Below are positions 37,395-45,804 of a stretch of 64,000 nt of DNA, piece after piece; position 1 is the first letter of the stretch; each line of letters starts with the position of its first letter. The notes under the pieces were generated by a model. That model ran no database searches. It worked only from the letters and a program-made list of their open reading frames with translations, and had not been told where the DNA came from. A program made the translations under genes and the position numbers. The stretch is from Lachnospiraceae bacterium. Lineage in GTDB: Bacteria > Bacillota > Clostridia > Lachnospirales > Lachnospiraceae. The stretch is from the NCBI GenBank assembly GCA_017483735.1, contig JAFUVF010000042.1, positions 1-64,000 of the forward strand, in the 5' to 3' direction.

Positions 37395-38087
37395 ATGGCT
37401 AAGCGCATTTTGGTAGTAGATGATGAGAAGCTTATTTTAAAGGGCATCAGATTTTCTCTGGAGCAGGACGGCTACGAGGTGGACTGTGCCTATGACGGCG
37501 AGGAGGCGTTAAATTACGCAAGGGATAACAAATACGATATTATCCTCCTTGACGTTATGCTGCCCAAATTCACAGGTTTTGAGGTATGCCAGCAGATAAG
37601 GGAGTTTTCGGATGTTCCCATACTTATGCTTACCGCCAAGGGCGACGATATGGACAAGATACTGGGACTTGACTACGGTGCGGATGATTATATCACAAAG
37701 CCCTTTAATATACTTGAAGTTAAAGCCCGTATAAAGGCGATAATGCGCCGCATTGACAAAAAGGAGGCCTCTTCCGTCAGGGAGAATGTGTTGGAAAGCG
37801 GCGATTTGAGGCTGGAGCTCGACGGTCACAGAGTCTATATCGAGGGAAATGAGATAAGCCTTACCTTCAAGGAATTCGAGGTGTTGGAGCTTCTTATGCG
37901 CACTCCGAACAAGGTCTACAGCAGGGAGGAGCTTTTGGAGCTGATATGGGGGAAGGATTATCCCGGAGATGTGAGAACCGTTGATGTGCATATCAGAAGG
38001 CTTCGGGAGAAGATTGAAAAGAGTCCTTCCGAGCCCAGATACGTCCATACGAAATGGGGCGTAGGCTATTATTTTTTGAATTCGTAG
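37395..38087 (+). CDS. OmpR-family response regulator
   Basis: 230 residues. The receiver domain has VVDDEK, the phosphoacceptor in IILLDVMLPKF (~52) and KPFN (~101); the C-terminal winged helix has RTPNKVYSREELLELIWG and TVDVHIRRLREKIE, typical for OmpR/PhoB/WalR. GAGG lies 8 bases before the ATG at 37395. It is paired with the kinase that follows after 6 bases. The targets are not known; the neighbouring competence and GerMN genes are candidates. Confidence 0.9.
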   Translation: MAKRILVVDDEKLILKGIRFSLEQDGYEVDCAYDGEEALNYARDNKYDIILLDVMLPKFTGFEVCQQIREFSDVPILMLTAKGDDMDKILGLDYGADDYITKPFNILEVKARIKAIMRRIDKKEASSVRENVLESGDLRLELDGHRVYIEGNEISLTFKEFEVLELLMRTPNKVYSREELLELIWGKDYPGDVRTVDVHIRRLREKIEKSPSEPRYVHTKWGVGYYFLNS

Positions 38088-38093
38088 CATTTT

Positions 38094-39593
38094 ATGAAGA
38101 ATAGATTCTTACGCATTGCAGATAGCTTCAAAGAGTATCTTGCGGCACGGAGCCTAAGGATGCGTATTTTCGTTCTGCTTCTTTTGGCAGGGATTCTTCC
38201 CGGGATACTGATGCGCCACGCCATAATAGTGAACTACGAGGACAGAGCAGTATCACAGCGCATTGCCACGGTTACCAATCAGCTTCGCATTCTTTCGAAT
38301 CATCTCGTTTCAAACAAGTATTTTACCTACTACCGCTCCAACGAGCAGCAGCATGTTTCCTCCAGAGAGGTCATAAATGCCGAGCTTGAAATGCTCTCAA
38401 ATCTGTACGAGGGCAGGGTTATGATAATTGACGGTAATTTTAAGGTCATAAAGGATACCTACGGGCTTTCCGAGGGCAAGACCATGATATCCGAGGAGGT
38501 TATCAAATGCTTTCAGGGAAGCAATACCTCACATTATGATCCGGAGCACGGCTATATAGAGATGACGGTTCCCATTTCGGACACCACTCTGAATGCGGTG
38601 GATGATAGTGTTATTTATGGAGTTATGCTGACCAGTATTTCCAACGACAGCATCCTTGCCACAATGGAGGTGCTAAACCGCCAGTCAATGACTATTGAAA
38701 TATTGATGATAATGGTAATCTTCGGTGTGGCTCTTGTTTTTTCGGGACTTCTGATACGTCCCTTCGACAAGGTTACAAAGGCTGTAAACGAGGTAAAGGC
38801 AGGATATTCAAACGAGATAATTTCTGTGCCCGACTATGCGGAGACTGTGCATATAGTGGATGCCTTCAATGAGCTTTTGCGGAGAATGAAGGTTTTGGAC
38901 GATTCCCGCACGGATTTTGTGGCAAATGTCTCCCATGAGCTAAAGACACCAATGACATCCATAAAGGTGCTGGCGGATTCGCTCATAGCGCAGGGAGATG
39001 CGCCGGCAGAGCTGTATAAGGAATTTATGGAGGACATAGTTTCTGAGATAGATCGTGAGAATAAGATAATAACAGACCTTCTGGCACTGGTTAAGATGGA
39101 CAAAAAGGTGCAGGATATGAATATAGTATCCATATCCATAAATGACCTTACGGAGCTTATACTTAAGCGCCTGCGCCCCATTGCGAGAAAGAAGGATGTG
39201 GAGATTGTCTTTGAGAGTCTGCGTCAGATAACGGCAGAGGTGGACGAGGTAAAGATGACACTTATAATCACAAATCTCGTGGAGAACGCCATTAAATACA
39301 ACAGGGAGCATGGGCTTGTGAAGGTGCAGCTGGATGCGGATCATCAGAATTTCATTCTCAAGGTAAATGATTCGGGCATAGGCATACCCGAGGAGGAGCT
39401 TCCCAATATTTACGAGAGATTCTACAGGGTGGACAAATCCCATTCCAGAGAGATAGGCGGTACCGGACTGGGGCTCTCCATCGCAAAAAATGCGGTAATA
39501 ATGCACAGAGGAACCATTGACGTAAAGAGTGTCATTGATGAAGGTACGGAATTTACGGTAACGATACCCCTCAATTTCAGGGCGGCGGAATGA
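38094..39593 (+). CDS. Sensor histidine kinase
   Basis: 499 residues. A first membrane helix at ~22-40, an extracellular ~150-residue sensor part, a second helix at ~205-225 (IMVIFGVALVFSGLLI), a HAMP linker, then the phosphorylation helix NVSHELKTPMTS (~278), N-box LVENAIKYN, G1 DSGIGIPEEELP and G2 GTGLGLSIAK. This WalK/PhoR-like layout pairs with the regulator just upstream. The ribosome site is weak, so translation may depend on coupling. Confidence 0.92.
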   Translation: MKNRFLRIADSFKEYLAARSLRMRIFVLLLLAGILPGILMRHAIIVNYEDRAVSQRIATVTNQLRILSNHLVSNKYFTYYRSNEQQHVSSREVINAELEMLSNLYEGRVMIIDGNFKVIKDTYGLSEGKTMISEEVIKCFQGSNTSHYDPEHGYIEMTVPISDTTLNAVDDSVIYGVMLTSISNDSILATMEVLNRQSMTIEILMIMVIFGVALVFSGLLIRPFDKVTKAVNEVKAGYSNEIISVPDYAETVHIVDAFNELLRRMKVLDDSRTDFVANVSHELKTPMTSIKVLADSLIAQGDAPAELYKEFMEDIVSEIDRENKIITDLLALVKMDKKVQDMNIVSISINDLTELILKRLRPIARKKDVEIVFESLRQITAEVDEVKMTLIITNLVENAIKYNREHGLVKVQLDADHQNFILKVNDSGIGIPEEELPNIYERFYRVDKSHSREIGGTGLGLSIAKNAVIMHRGTIDVKSVIDEGTEFTVTIPLNFRAAE

Positions 39594-39600
39594 GAAGGCT

Positions 39601-40527
39601 ATGGATATCAGGACAAAGATAAAGAGCTTTAATATAATACTCTGCATTTTGGGGCTTTTGCTGGCTGTTTCCGCCTGTGGCAGGGCTGAAACGGTATCCG
39701 GCGACGGCTTTATGCTATACTATGTGGCAAACAGCCTCACAAAGACTGAGAGCAGAGAATATGAGCTTAAGAATCAGGACACGGAGGGGGAGATAAACGA
39801 GGTAATATCCGCACTTTCCACCAAATCCGAGGACATATCCTATGTGGCGCCTTTTTCGTTTTTTACGCTGCAGGGAGTGGAGTATAATGACAGAAGGCTT
39901 AATCTCGATATGGACAATGCCTATTACGATATGGCAGCCACAACGGAGGTGCTTGTCAGAGCCTGCATAGTAAAGAGTCTTGTGCAGATAGACGGCGTGG
40001 ATTATGTGTCCTTTACTGTGGAGGGAGAACAGCTTTATGACAATTCCGGTACACCTGTGGGGCTTATGAGTGCAGACACCTTTATAAACAACGACGGGAA
40101 CGAGATAAATACCTACGAGCTTACAAGAGTAAAGCTGTATTTTGCAAATGAAGACGGGGATAAGCTTATTGCGGCGTTCAGGGAGAAATACTATTCCACC
40201 AACACACCTTTGGAGAGATTTGTGGTGGATGAGCTCATATCCGGTCCGTCGGGGCAGGTTCCCGGACTATATCCCACAATAAATCCTGCCGCCAAGGTTG
40301 CGAGCGTGTCCACAAGGGATGGTGTATGTTATGTAAACCTAAACATTGACACAACCCTGTCTGCGGGCAATGTTTCAACAGAGCTTTCCGTATATTCCAT
40401 CGTAAATTCTCTTGCGGAGCTGCCGGATGTAAACAAGGTACAAATACTGATAAACGGAGAAATACCATCCACATTCTCAAATACCTACGAGAGAAATCTC
40501 GACAATGTGACAACATTGGATCAATAA
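39601..40527 (+). CDS. GerMN-domain lipoprotein
   Basis: 308 residues. The signal peptide ends in a lipobox LAVSAC (Cys ~26). The C-terminal half, FREKYYSTNTPLERFVVDELISG and VNLNIDTTLSAGNV up to VQILINGE, is a GerMN domain as found in the sporulation/germination protein GerM. GerM acts at the outside of the membrane in spore formation; lipoproteins with one GerMN domain also occur in non-spore contexts. It follows the histidine kinase with 7 bases between and may be its output or sensor partner. Confidence 0.8.
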   Translation: MDIRTKIKSFNIILCILGLLLAVSACGRAETVSGDGFMLYYVANSLTKTESREYELKNQDTEGEINEVISALSTKSEDISYVAPFSFFTLQGVEYNDRRLNLDMDNAYYDMAATTEVLVRACIVKSLVQIDGVDYVSFTVEGEQLYDNSGTPVGLMSADTFINNDGNEINTYELTRVKLYFANEDGDKLIAAFREKYYSTNTPLERFVVDELISGPSGQVPGLYPTINPAAKVASVSTRDGVCYVNLNIDTTLSAGNVSTELSVYSIVNSLAELPDVNKVQILINGEIPSTFSNTYERNLDNVTTLDQ

Positions 40528-40571
40528 GTCTAATTATGTAAACCTAATCAAAACCTGTTCAGGGAGTGTTC

Positions 40572-42812
40572 ATGATAAAGAGACCGCTTTTTATTTTCTG
40601 CGGGCTTATTGTCGTCTTTATTTCACTGCTTTATACTCTGAAAAATGGCACAAGTCCTGCGGAATACATCCCGCAGGATGAGGAGCTTTTGATTGAGGCA
40701 AAAGTCGGGTCAAGAGATGACAATAGCCTGATACTCAAAGACATATATATTAAGGCTTCCGAAGAAAAGGAGATTAAGCCGGAGTGTAAATTAAAAATTA
40801 AATATAAGAATATTTCGGAGGGAGGTATCCCGCCCATAGGCAGCAGAGTGCTCATAAGGGGCATATATTATCCGTATTCGGCTTCCTTTAATCCCGGGGA
40901 GTTCGATACAAGAAAATATTATGAGAGCCTTAACATAGGAGGGAGCCTCACAAATGTGGAAATATTGTCGATTTCTGATAAGTATTCCGTCATCGGGGAA
41001 TCTCTTTTTTCGGTAAGACAGAAGCTGGAAGAAAGGCTGTACAGCATATTCCCAGAAAAGGAGGCATCCATAATGAGCGCAATCCTTCTGGGAGATAAAG
41101 GAAATCTTGATGAGGATACAAAGGAGCTGTATCAGAAAAACGGAATAATACACATATTGTCCATATCCGGGCTTCATATCACGCTCATAGGCATGGGCAT
41201 ATACAAGCTCCTTAAGAAGACCGGACTTTCAAGAAGAGCCTCTGCGGTATCCGGCTGCCTTGCGCTTTTAGTCTACGGGCTCTTAGTGGGGTTTCCGGTA
41301 TCCGTCATTAGAGCTGTGGGAATGTATATCATAAGAATGGGCGGAGATATAATACTTAGAACCTATGATATGCTCACCGCAACCGGAATTATGGCGGTGA
41401 TTGTGCTTTTGATAAATCCGGGATATATAGGAAATACGGGCTTTCTCCTGTCCTTCCTCTCAGTAATGGGAGTGGGTTATGTGCTGTATACCTTTGAATT
41501 TGAGGATGATGAGGAGAAGGGAGATTTAAAATACGAGGAAAATGAGAAAGCCGCAATCATAAAGGAGAAGTTTAAAGGCACTGCTGAGGGATTATTAAAG
41601 GCTGTGAGGGCAAGCCTCTGTATAAGCGTAACGACGCTTCCTGTTATGCTTGCCTCATATTACGAGGTGCCGGTATATTCCATGTTTCTGAATGCGCTCA
41701 TTCTGCCCCTTATGGGGGTACTTGTGGTAACAGGCTTTGGGGCAATGTTCGTTCCGGGTATGGGAAGCTTAGGCACGGCGGATGTGATAATTCTATTCTA
41801 TTATGAGAAGTTATGTAAACTGTTTGAGAGCCTTCCTCATTCGATGTGGAATCCGGGATGTCCGAAGCCATGGAGGATTGCTCTGTATTATATTATACTT
41901 ACAGCCTTTGTGGAGCTATATAAATACGGGATAAAGAAAAATAAAAGGATTAAATTTAAACATAAGCAGCTTTTATCCCTTATAATAATCCTGCTTCCCG
42001 TTGTCTTTTTGATTCCTGCGCACAAAGCTGCAGGTCTTAGCTTTCTCTATGTCGGACAGGGGAACGGAGTTGTATTGGAGACGGAGTCCGGAAGGACATA
42101 TATATTTGACTTTGGCTCCACAAGCAGGGACGAGGTGGGAAGGTATGTATTAAAGCCCTATCTTAAGTATAAGGGGATAGGCTATGTGGATGCAGTGTTC
42201 ATATCCCATACGGATGCAGACCATATGAACGGAATTGAGGAGCTTCTTGCAAACAGAGAAGCGTGGGGCATAGGAGTGGGAGCAGTTGTTGCGGCGGAGG
42301 CTCAAAGGGAGCTCTTTTCGGAGTTTTCAGATAAATACGAGGCAAGGGTGGTTTACATAAAACAAGGTTCGTCATTTGCGGACAGAGGCATACGCATTAC
42401 CTGTCTTCATCCTGCACCGGATTTCCCCGTGGATGATATAAATGCTGCCTCGGAGTGCTTTCTTATAGAGAGCGATAACGGAGTAAAAATACTTCTTACG
42501 GGGGACGTGCAGGCATTGGGAGAGGAAGCGCTGATAAGCGAAATTAAAAGAAGGGGCATATCCGATATAACTCTTTTGCAATGCCCGCATCACGGCTCAA
42601 AAAATTCCACGACTAAGGAGCTCTTAAGTCTCATAGAGCCAAAGGCGACGGTAATATCCTGCGGCCTAAAAAACAGGTATTCCCATCCGCACGCAGAGCT
42701 TTTGGAGCGACTTAAGGAATCGGAAACCGAAGTATTCCGCACGGATATTCAGGGCGCAATACTTACGGAATTTGATGGAGAGGGTATTAAGCTAAGGAGT
42801 TATCTAAAGTAA
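40572..42812 (+). CDS. comEC: DNA-uptake channel ComEC/Rec2
   Basis: 746 residues. N-terminal helices frame an OB-like soluble part (~30-140); the competence membrane domain follows with IIHILSISGLHITLIGMGIYKLL (~190-215). The C-terminal metallo-beta-lactamase domain has VGQGNGVVLE, FISHTDADHMNG as metal site and LLTGDVQALGEE. ComEC forms the channel by which single-stranded DNA enters and its hydrolase part may degrade the other strand. AGGGAG lies before the ATG at 40572. Its end overlaps the convergent regulator gene by 26 bases. Confidence 0.95.
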   Translation: MIKRPLFIFCGLIVVFISLLYTLKNGTSPAEYIPQDEELLIEAKVGSRDDNSLILKDIYIKASEEKEIKPECKLKIKYKNISEGGIPPIGSRVLIRGIYYPYSASFNPGEFDTRKYYESLNIGGSLTNVEILSISDKYSVIGESLFSVRQKLEERLYSIFPEKEASIMSAILLGDKGNLDEDTKELYQKNGIIHILSISGLHITLIGMGIYKLLKKTGLSRRASAVSGCLALLVYGLLVGFPVSVIRAVGMYIIRMGGDIILRTYDMLTATGIMAVIVLLINPGYIGNTGFLLSFLSVMGVGYVLYTFEFEDDEEKGDLKYEENEKAAIIKEKFKGTAEGLLKAVRASLCISVTTLPVMLASYYEVPVYSMFLNALILPLMGVLVVTGFGAMFVPGMGSLGTADVIILFYYEKLCKLFESLPHSMWNPGCPKPWRIALYYIILTAFVELYKYGIKKNKRIKFKHKQLLSLIIILLPVVFLIPAHKAAGLSFLYVGQGNGVVLETESGRTYIFDFGSTSRDEVGRYVLKPYLKYKGIGYVDAVFISHTDADHMNGIEELLANREAWGIGVGAVVAAEAQRELFSEFSDKYEARVVYIKQGSSFADRGIRITCLHPAPDFPVDDINAASECFLIESDNGVKILLTGDVQALGEEALISEIKRRGISDITLLQCPHHGSKNSTTKELLSLIEPKATVISCGLKNRYSHPHAELLERLKESETEVFRTDIQGAILTEFDGEGIKLRSYLK

Positions 42813-43602
42813 AATGCAGATGCCCTTTTGTAATCTCCGCCCAGCTGTATTGCTCCATATATTCGCCCCTGAAGGAATTGACTGCGGACATATCGCCCTC
42901 GAGCATGCGGTAATAGTCGCAGTCAATGCGCTCCGTGCGGATGGCGAGAGTTCTGTTTTTGCGGATAATTATATCCTCCATCCCGATTTCGCAGAGAGTG
43001 TTTTTCAAGTCGCCTATGAGATTTCTGAGGTTTTGCTTTGCATGCATCATATCTGATTGAATCCTGCCTTCATAGAGCGTATTGATAATCTCCTCCGCAT
43101 CGCAGGCGGCGCCTCTTCTGTCGATGAGCCATGCCATAAGCTCCTTGGTTTTCCTGCGTGAAAAGTACAGGGGCTCATTTTTCCAGAATACTTCAAAGTT
43201 TCCAAAGCACCGCACATTGAGCTTTTTGTTTTCCTCGGGAATATATGGCAGCGCATTTGAAAGCTCCTCACGTATGCGCTCTGCGTCCACGGGCTTCATG
43301 ACATATCCGTGGACATGCAGGCGGTATGCGTCCACGGCGTAGTCATCATAGCCTGTGACGAATATTATTTTGGTGTCCGGCAGGAGGTTTTTTAATTCTA
43401 CTGCAAGCGCCAAGCCGTCAAGCCCGGGCATCTGTATGTCGGTAAATATCACGGAAGGGTTAAGCTTCCTCTCCCTGATGGCTTTGACGGCCTCACTTCC
43501 CAGTGAGAAATCCATTATATCCGCATCAGGCGCAGCCTCCGTGACTGCCCTGTGCAGAAGCTTCAGCATCTTCGGTTCGTCATCTATAGCAAATATTGTC
43601 AT
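42787..43602 (-). CDS. Response regulator with SARP/BTAD-type output domain
   Basis: 271 residues. Receiver: AIDDEP, phosphoacceptor Asp in VIFTDIQMPGLDG (~55), Lys in VMKPVD (~103). Output: RCFGNFEVFWKNEPLYFSRRK, then KELMAWLIDRRGAACDAEEI, the winged helix of SARP-like regulators, followed by a short bacterial activation-type region. Such two-part regulators are common in Clostridia. AAAGGAG lies before the start. It is in an operon with the kinase that precedes it in transcription. Confidence 0.85.
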   Translation of the reverse strand: MTIFAIDDEPKMLKLLHRAVTEAAPDADIMDFSLGSEAVKAIRERKLNPSVIFTDIQMPGLDGLALAVELKNLLPDTKIIFVTGYDDYAVDAYRLHVHGYVMKPVDAERIREELSNALPYIPEENKKLNVRCFGNFEVFWKNEPLYFSRRKTKELMAWLIDRRGAACDAEEIINTLYEGRIQSDMMHAKQNLRNLIGDLKNTLCEIGMEDIIIRKNRTLAIRTERIDCDYYRMLEGDMSAVNSFRGEYMEQYSWAEITKGHLHFTLDNSLA

Positions 43603-43604
43603 AA

Positions 43605-44897
43605 TTATGACTCCTTTTCTCTTGGCAGGATTATTGTCGCTTTTGTGCCCCTTCCCTGTAGGGCTTCAAGCTCAAGGCTTCCCTTGCATATCTGCATAAG
43701 CCTCTCACGAACATTTTGCAGTCCGATGTGATAATGCTCATCATCAGCAAGCATTTCCGGGGAAAAACCGGGACCGTCATCAATCACGGACACCTCTATG
43801 TGGTCGGGATATTCCCTGGTGGAAATAAGTATGCTTCCTCTTCCGTCGGCATTTCCTCTTACTCCGTGACGCACCGCATTCTCCGCCAAGGGCTCCAGAG
43901 TAAGTGTGGGAATTTTGAATTCTTTGACAGTAATGTCATAATCCACCTGCAGGGCATCCTCAAAGCGCAGCTTTTCAAGCTCAAGATATATTTTTGTATG
44001 GGAGAGCTCCTTTTCAAAGGGAATGGAATCCGAGGCGGAGATAGAACTCATATTTCCTCTTAGATAGCGTGAAAATGTTACGGTAGCTTCCTTTGCCTTC
44101 TTTGGGTCGCTCTCGCACAGCTCTTCTATGGCTCCCAGCGCATTATATAGAAAATGCGGCTTTATCTGGCTTAACATAATCTGAACTCTCTGACCGTCCT
44201 TAAGTTCCCTTTCATGTCTGCGCACAAACTGCAGATGCAGCCATATATAAAAGAATACACAGCTGCTGACAATACTTATCGTCAGAAAGGTTACCGGCTG
44301 TTCGCTCAATCCCACATTACCGTCCATAATGACAGCCATGATGATAAAGAGGGTATTTGCTATCGGTATCAGCATTTCAAGCTTTTTTACCGCTCTGTAT
44401 TTGCGGATAGTCAGATACAGCAAATATAAAAGCAATACCATACTGGCATAAAGGCAGAAGCCGCCGAGCACCCCTCTGTGAAATGTGTTGTCATAGGATA
44501 TATAGAAAGCAATATGGGAAAAGAGCGCTGTCATATAAACTGATGTATTTGCCGCTATCAGAATTAAGACCGGTGCCAATTTGCACTCAGGGCTCACAAT
44601 ACATATGAGAGGAACGAGGATAGCGGGGCGGATACAATAGCCGTAAATTGAGACAATTGTTCTTAAATATGGCATGGGCATTACGGAGGTCAGAAAGTAT
44701 TCCGCATAGTTCTGCACTATGAGGCTTAGCACCAAATGTACAAGCACAGACATTATTTTTTTCTGCCGCCTGTCTATATAGGAATCTATGAGTACGGCAA
44801 AGGAAAGCCCCAGAAGCTGGAGCAGCAGGGGGATAATCATCGTCAGATGATTGACCAAAGTCTGATTTGCCAATCCTTTGAAAAGACCTTTTAACAT
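43605..44897 (-). CDS. LytS-type sensor histidine kinase
   Basis: 430 residues. Six or seven membrane helices occupy ~10-225. The His-kinase part has IKPHFLYNALGAIEELCESD (phosphorylation His ~250), N-box PLAENAVRHGVRG and G1 VIDDGPGFSPEM, the HPK8/LytS pattern. The membrane part has no large extracellular domain, so it probably senses a membrane event or small peptide. GGAG precedes the start and its stop is 2 bases before the regulator start. It follows a membrane protein gene on the same strand. Confidence 0.88.
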   Translation of the reverse strand: MLKGLFKGLANQTLVNHLTMIIPLLLQLLGLSFAVLIDSYIDRRQKKIMSVLVHLVLSLIVQNYAEYFLTSVMPMPYLRTIVSIYGYCIRPAILVPLICIVSPECKLAPVLILIAANTSVYMTALFSHIAFYISYDNTFHRGVLGGFCLYASMVLLLYLLYLTIRKYRAVKKLEMLIPIANTLFIIMAVIMDGNVGLSEQPVTFLTISIVSSCVFFYIWLHLQFVRRHERELKDGQRVQIMLSQIKPHFLYNALGAIEELCESDPKKAKEATVTFSRYLRGNMSSISASDSIPFEKELSHTKIYLELEKLRFEDALQVDYDITVKEFKIPTLTLEPLAENAVRHGVRGNADGRGSILISTREYPDHIEVSVIDDGPGFSPEMLADDEHYHIGLQNVRERLMQICKGSLELEALQGRGTKATIILPREKES

Positions 44898-44941
44898 ATA
44901 TGTCTCCGCAGTATCCCAAATTGCCGTGAGGTTATTAAGGC

Positions 44942-45601
44942 TTATTCCTCCTCCTGTATTGTTTCAGCCACTTCCTTTTCTATCTCGGAGTACAGCCGGT
45001 TGACGTCATTTTCCGTGTAATTCGGAGCTTCATAGCGCTCGGAAAAAATGACCTTGATGCTTGCAAGCCGCCCGGCTAATCTCCGATCCCGGCGCAGATC
45101 ATGCCCGGTCAGGAAGATATAGTCGCACAAAGTATCACCCATAAACCAGAACAGGATAAAAAACACTTCACGCGGTTCATCCGCCAGGGCTTTTGTAAGC
45201 CACAGCAATATACCTGCAATGAGCAGACCGAAAAACATAAAGCTGAAGGTTTGAATATGCCGTTTCTCCTCCTTTTCCACCATGCCGAGATCATAGGCAA
45301 AATCATCCAGAATGGTATCCTCAATGGTCTGTTTCTCCTTCTGTGACAAGCAGTCCCCAATGATGTTTAATACGAGCGGGCACTCGGACGGCGTTACCTC
45401 AGCGGCCGATTTGAGATAATCAGTGAATTCGGTATTCAAGGTCTCGCACCCATCGACGCTGTATGTGCTGATAACATCGCTGTAGTCGGAAATCCGGCAG
45501 GGGATTGTTGCAATCCCATTCCTGACATAATCCCGTCTTACCCGATTATCAAGATGTCCCCTTCTTGCTTCAAACAGTTTTACGATGTTACGTGTAATCA
45601 T
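44942..45601 (-). CDS. Uncharacterised two-helix membrane protein
   Basis: 219 residues. Two closely spaced membrane helices (TFSFMFFGLLIAGILLWL and a REVFFILFWFMGDTLCDYIFL stretch, ~120-165) sit between soluble charged ends; the C-terminus is rich in Glu. The N-terminal ~110 residues resemble no family I can name. AAAGGACG lies before the ATG. It is the first gene of the minus-strand run before the LytS-type kinase, with 44 bases between them, and could be a cofactor of that system (inference). Confidence 0.6.
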   Translation of the reverse strand: MITRNIVKLFEARRGHLDNRVRRDYVRNGIATIPCRISDYSDVISTYSVDGCETLNTEFTDYLKSAAEVTPSECPLVLNIIGDCLSQKEKQTIEDTILDDFAYDLGMVEKEEKRHIQTFSFMFFGLLIAGILLWLTKALADEPREVFFILFWFMGDTLCDYIFLTGHDLRRDRRLAGRLASIKVIFSERYEAPNYTENDVNRLYSEIEKEVAETIQEEE

Positions 45602-45804
45602 ATTTTTATTGCGTCCTTTCCTGTGCTTCAGTATGCCAAAAGATACACTTAATATACATTATGAATTCCAATTATTGCAAGAGGGTTTTCCAAAGTATCA
45701 AACCAAAAGTTTGACATTCAGGAAAAAACTCTTGTGCAACGGAGAATAAACAGCTAAAATAAGCAATATCTATACATAAAAATAATCGGAGATATTTGCG
45801 GAAA

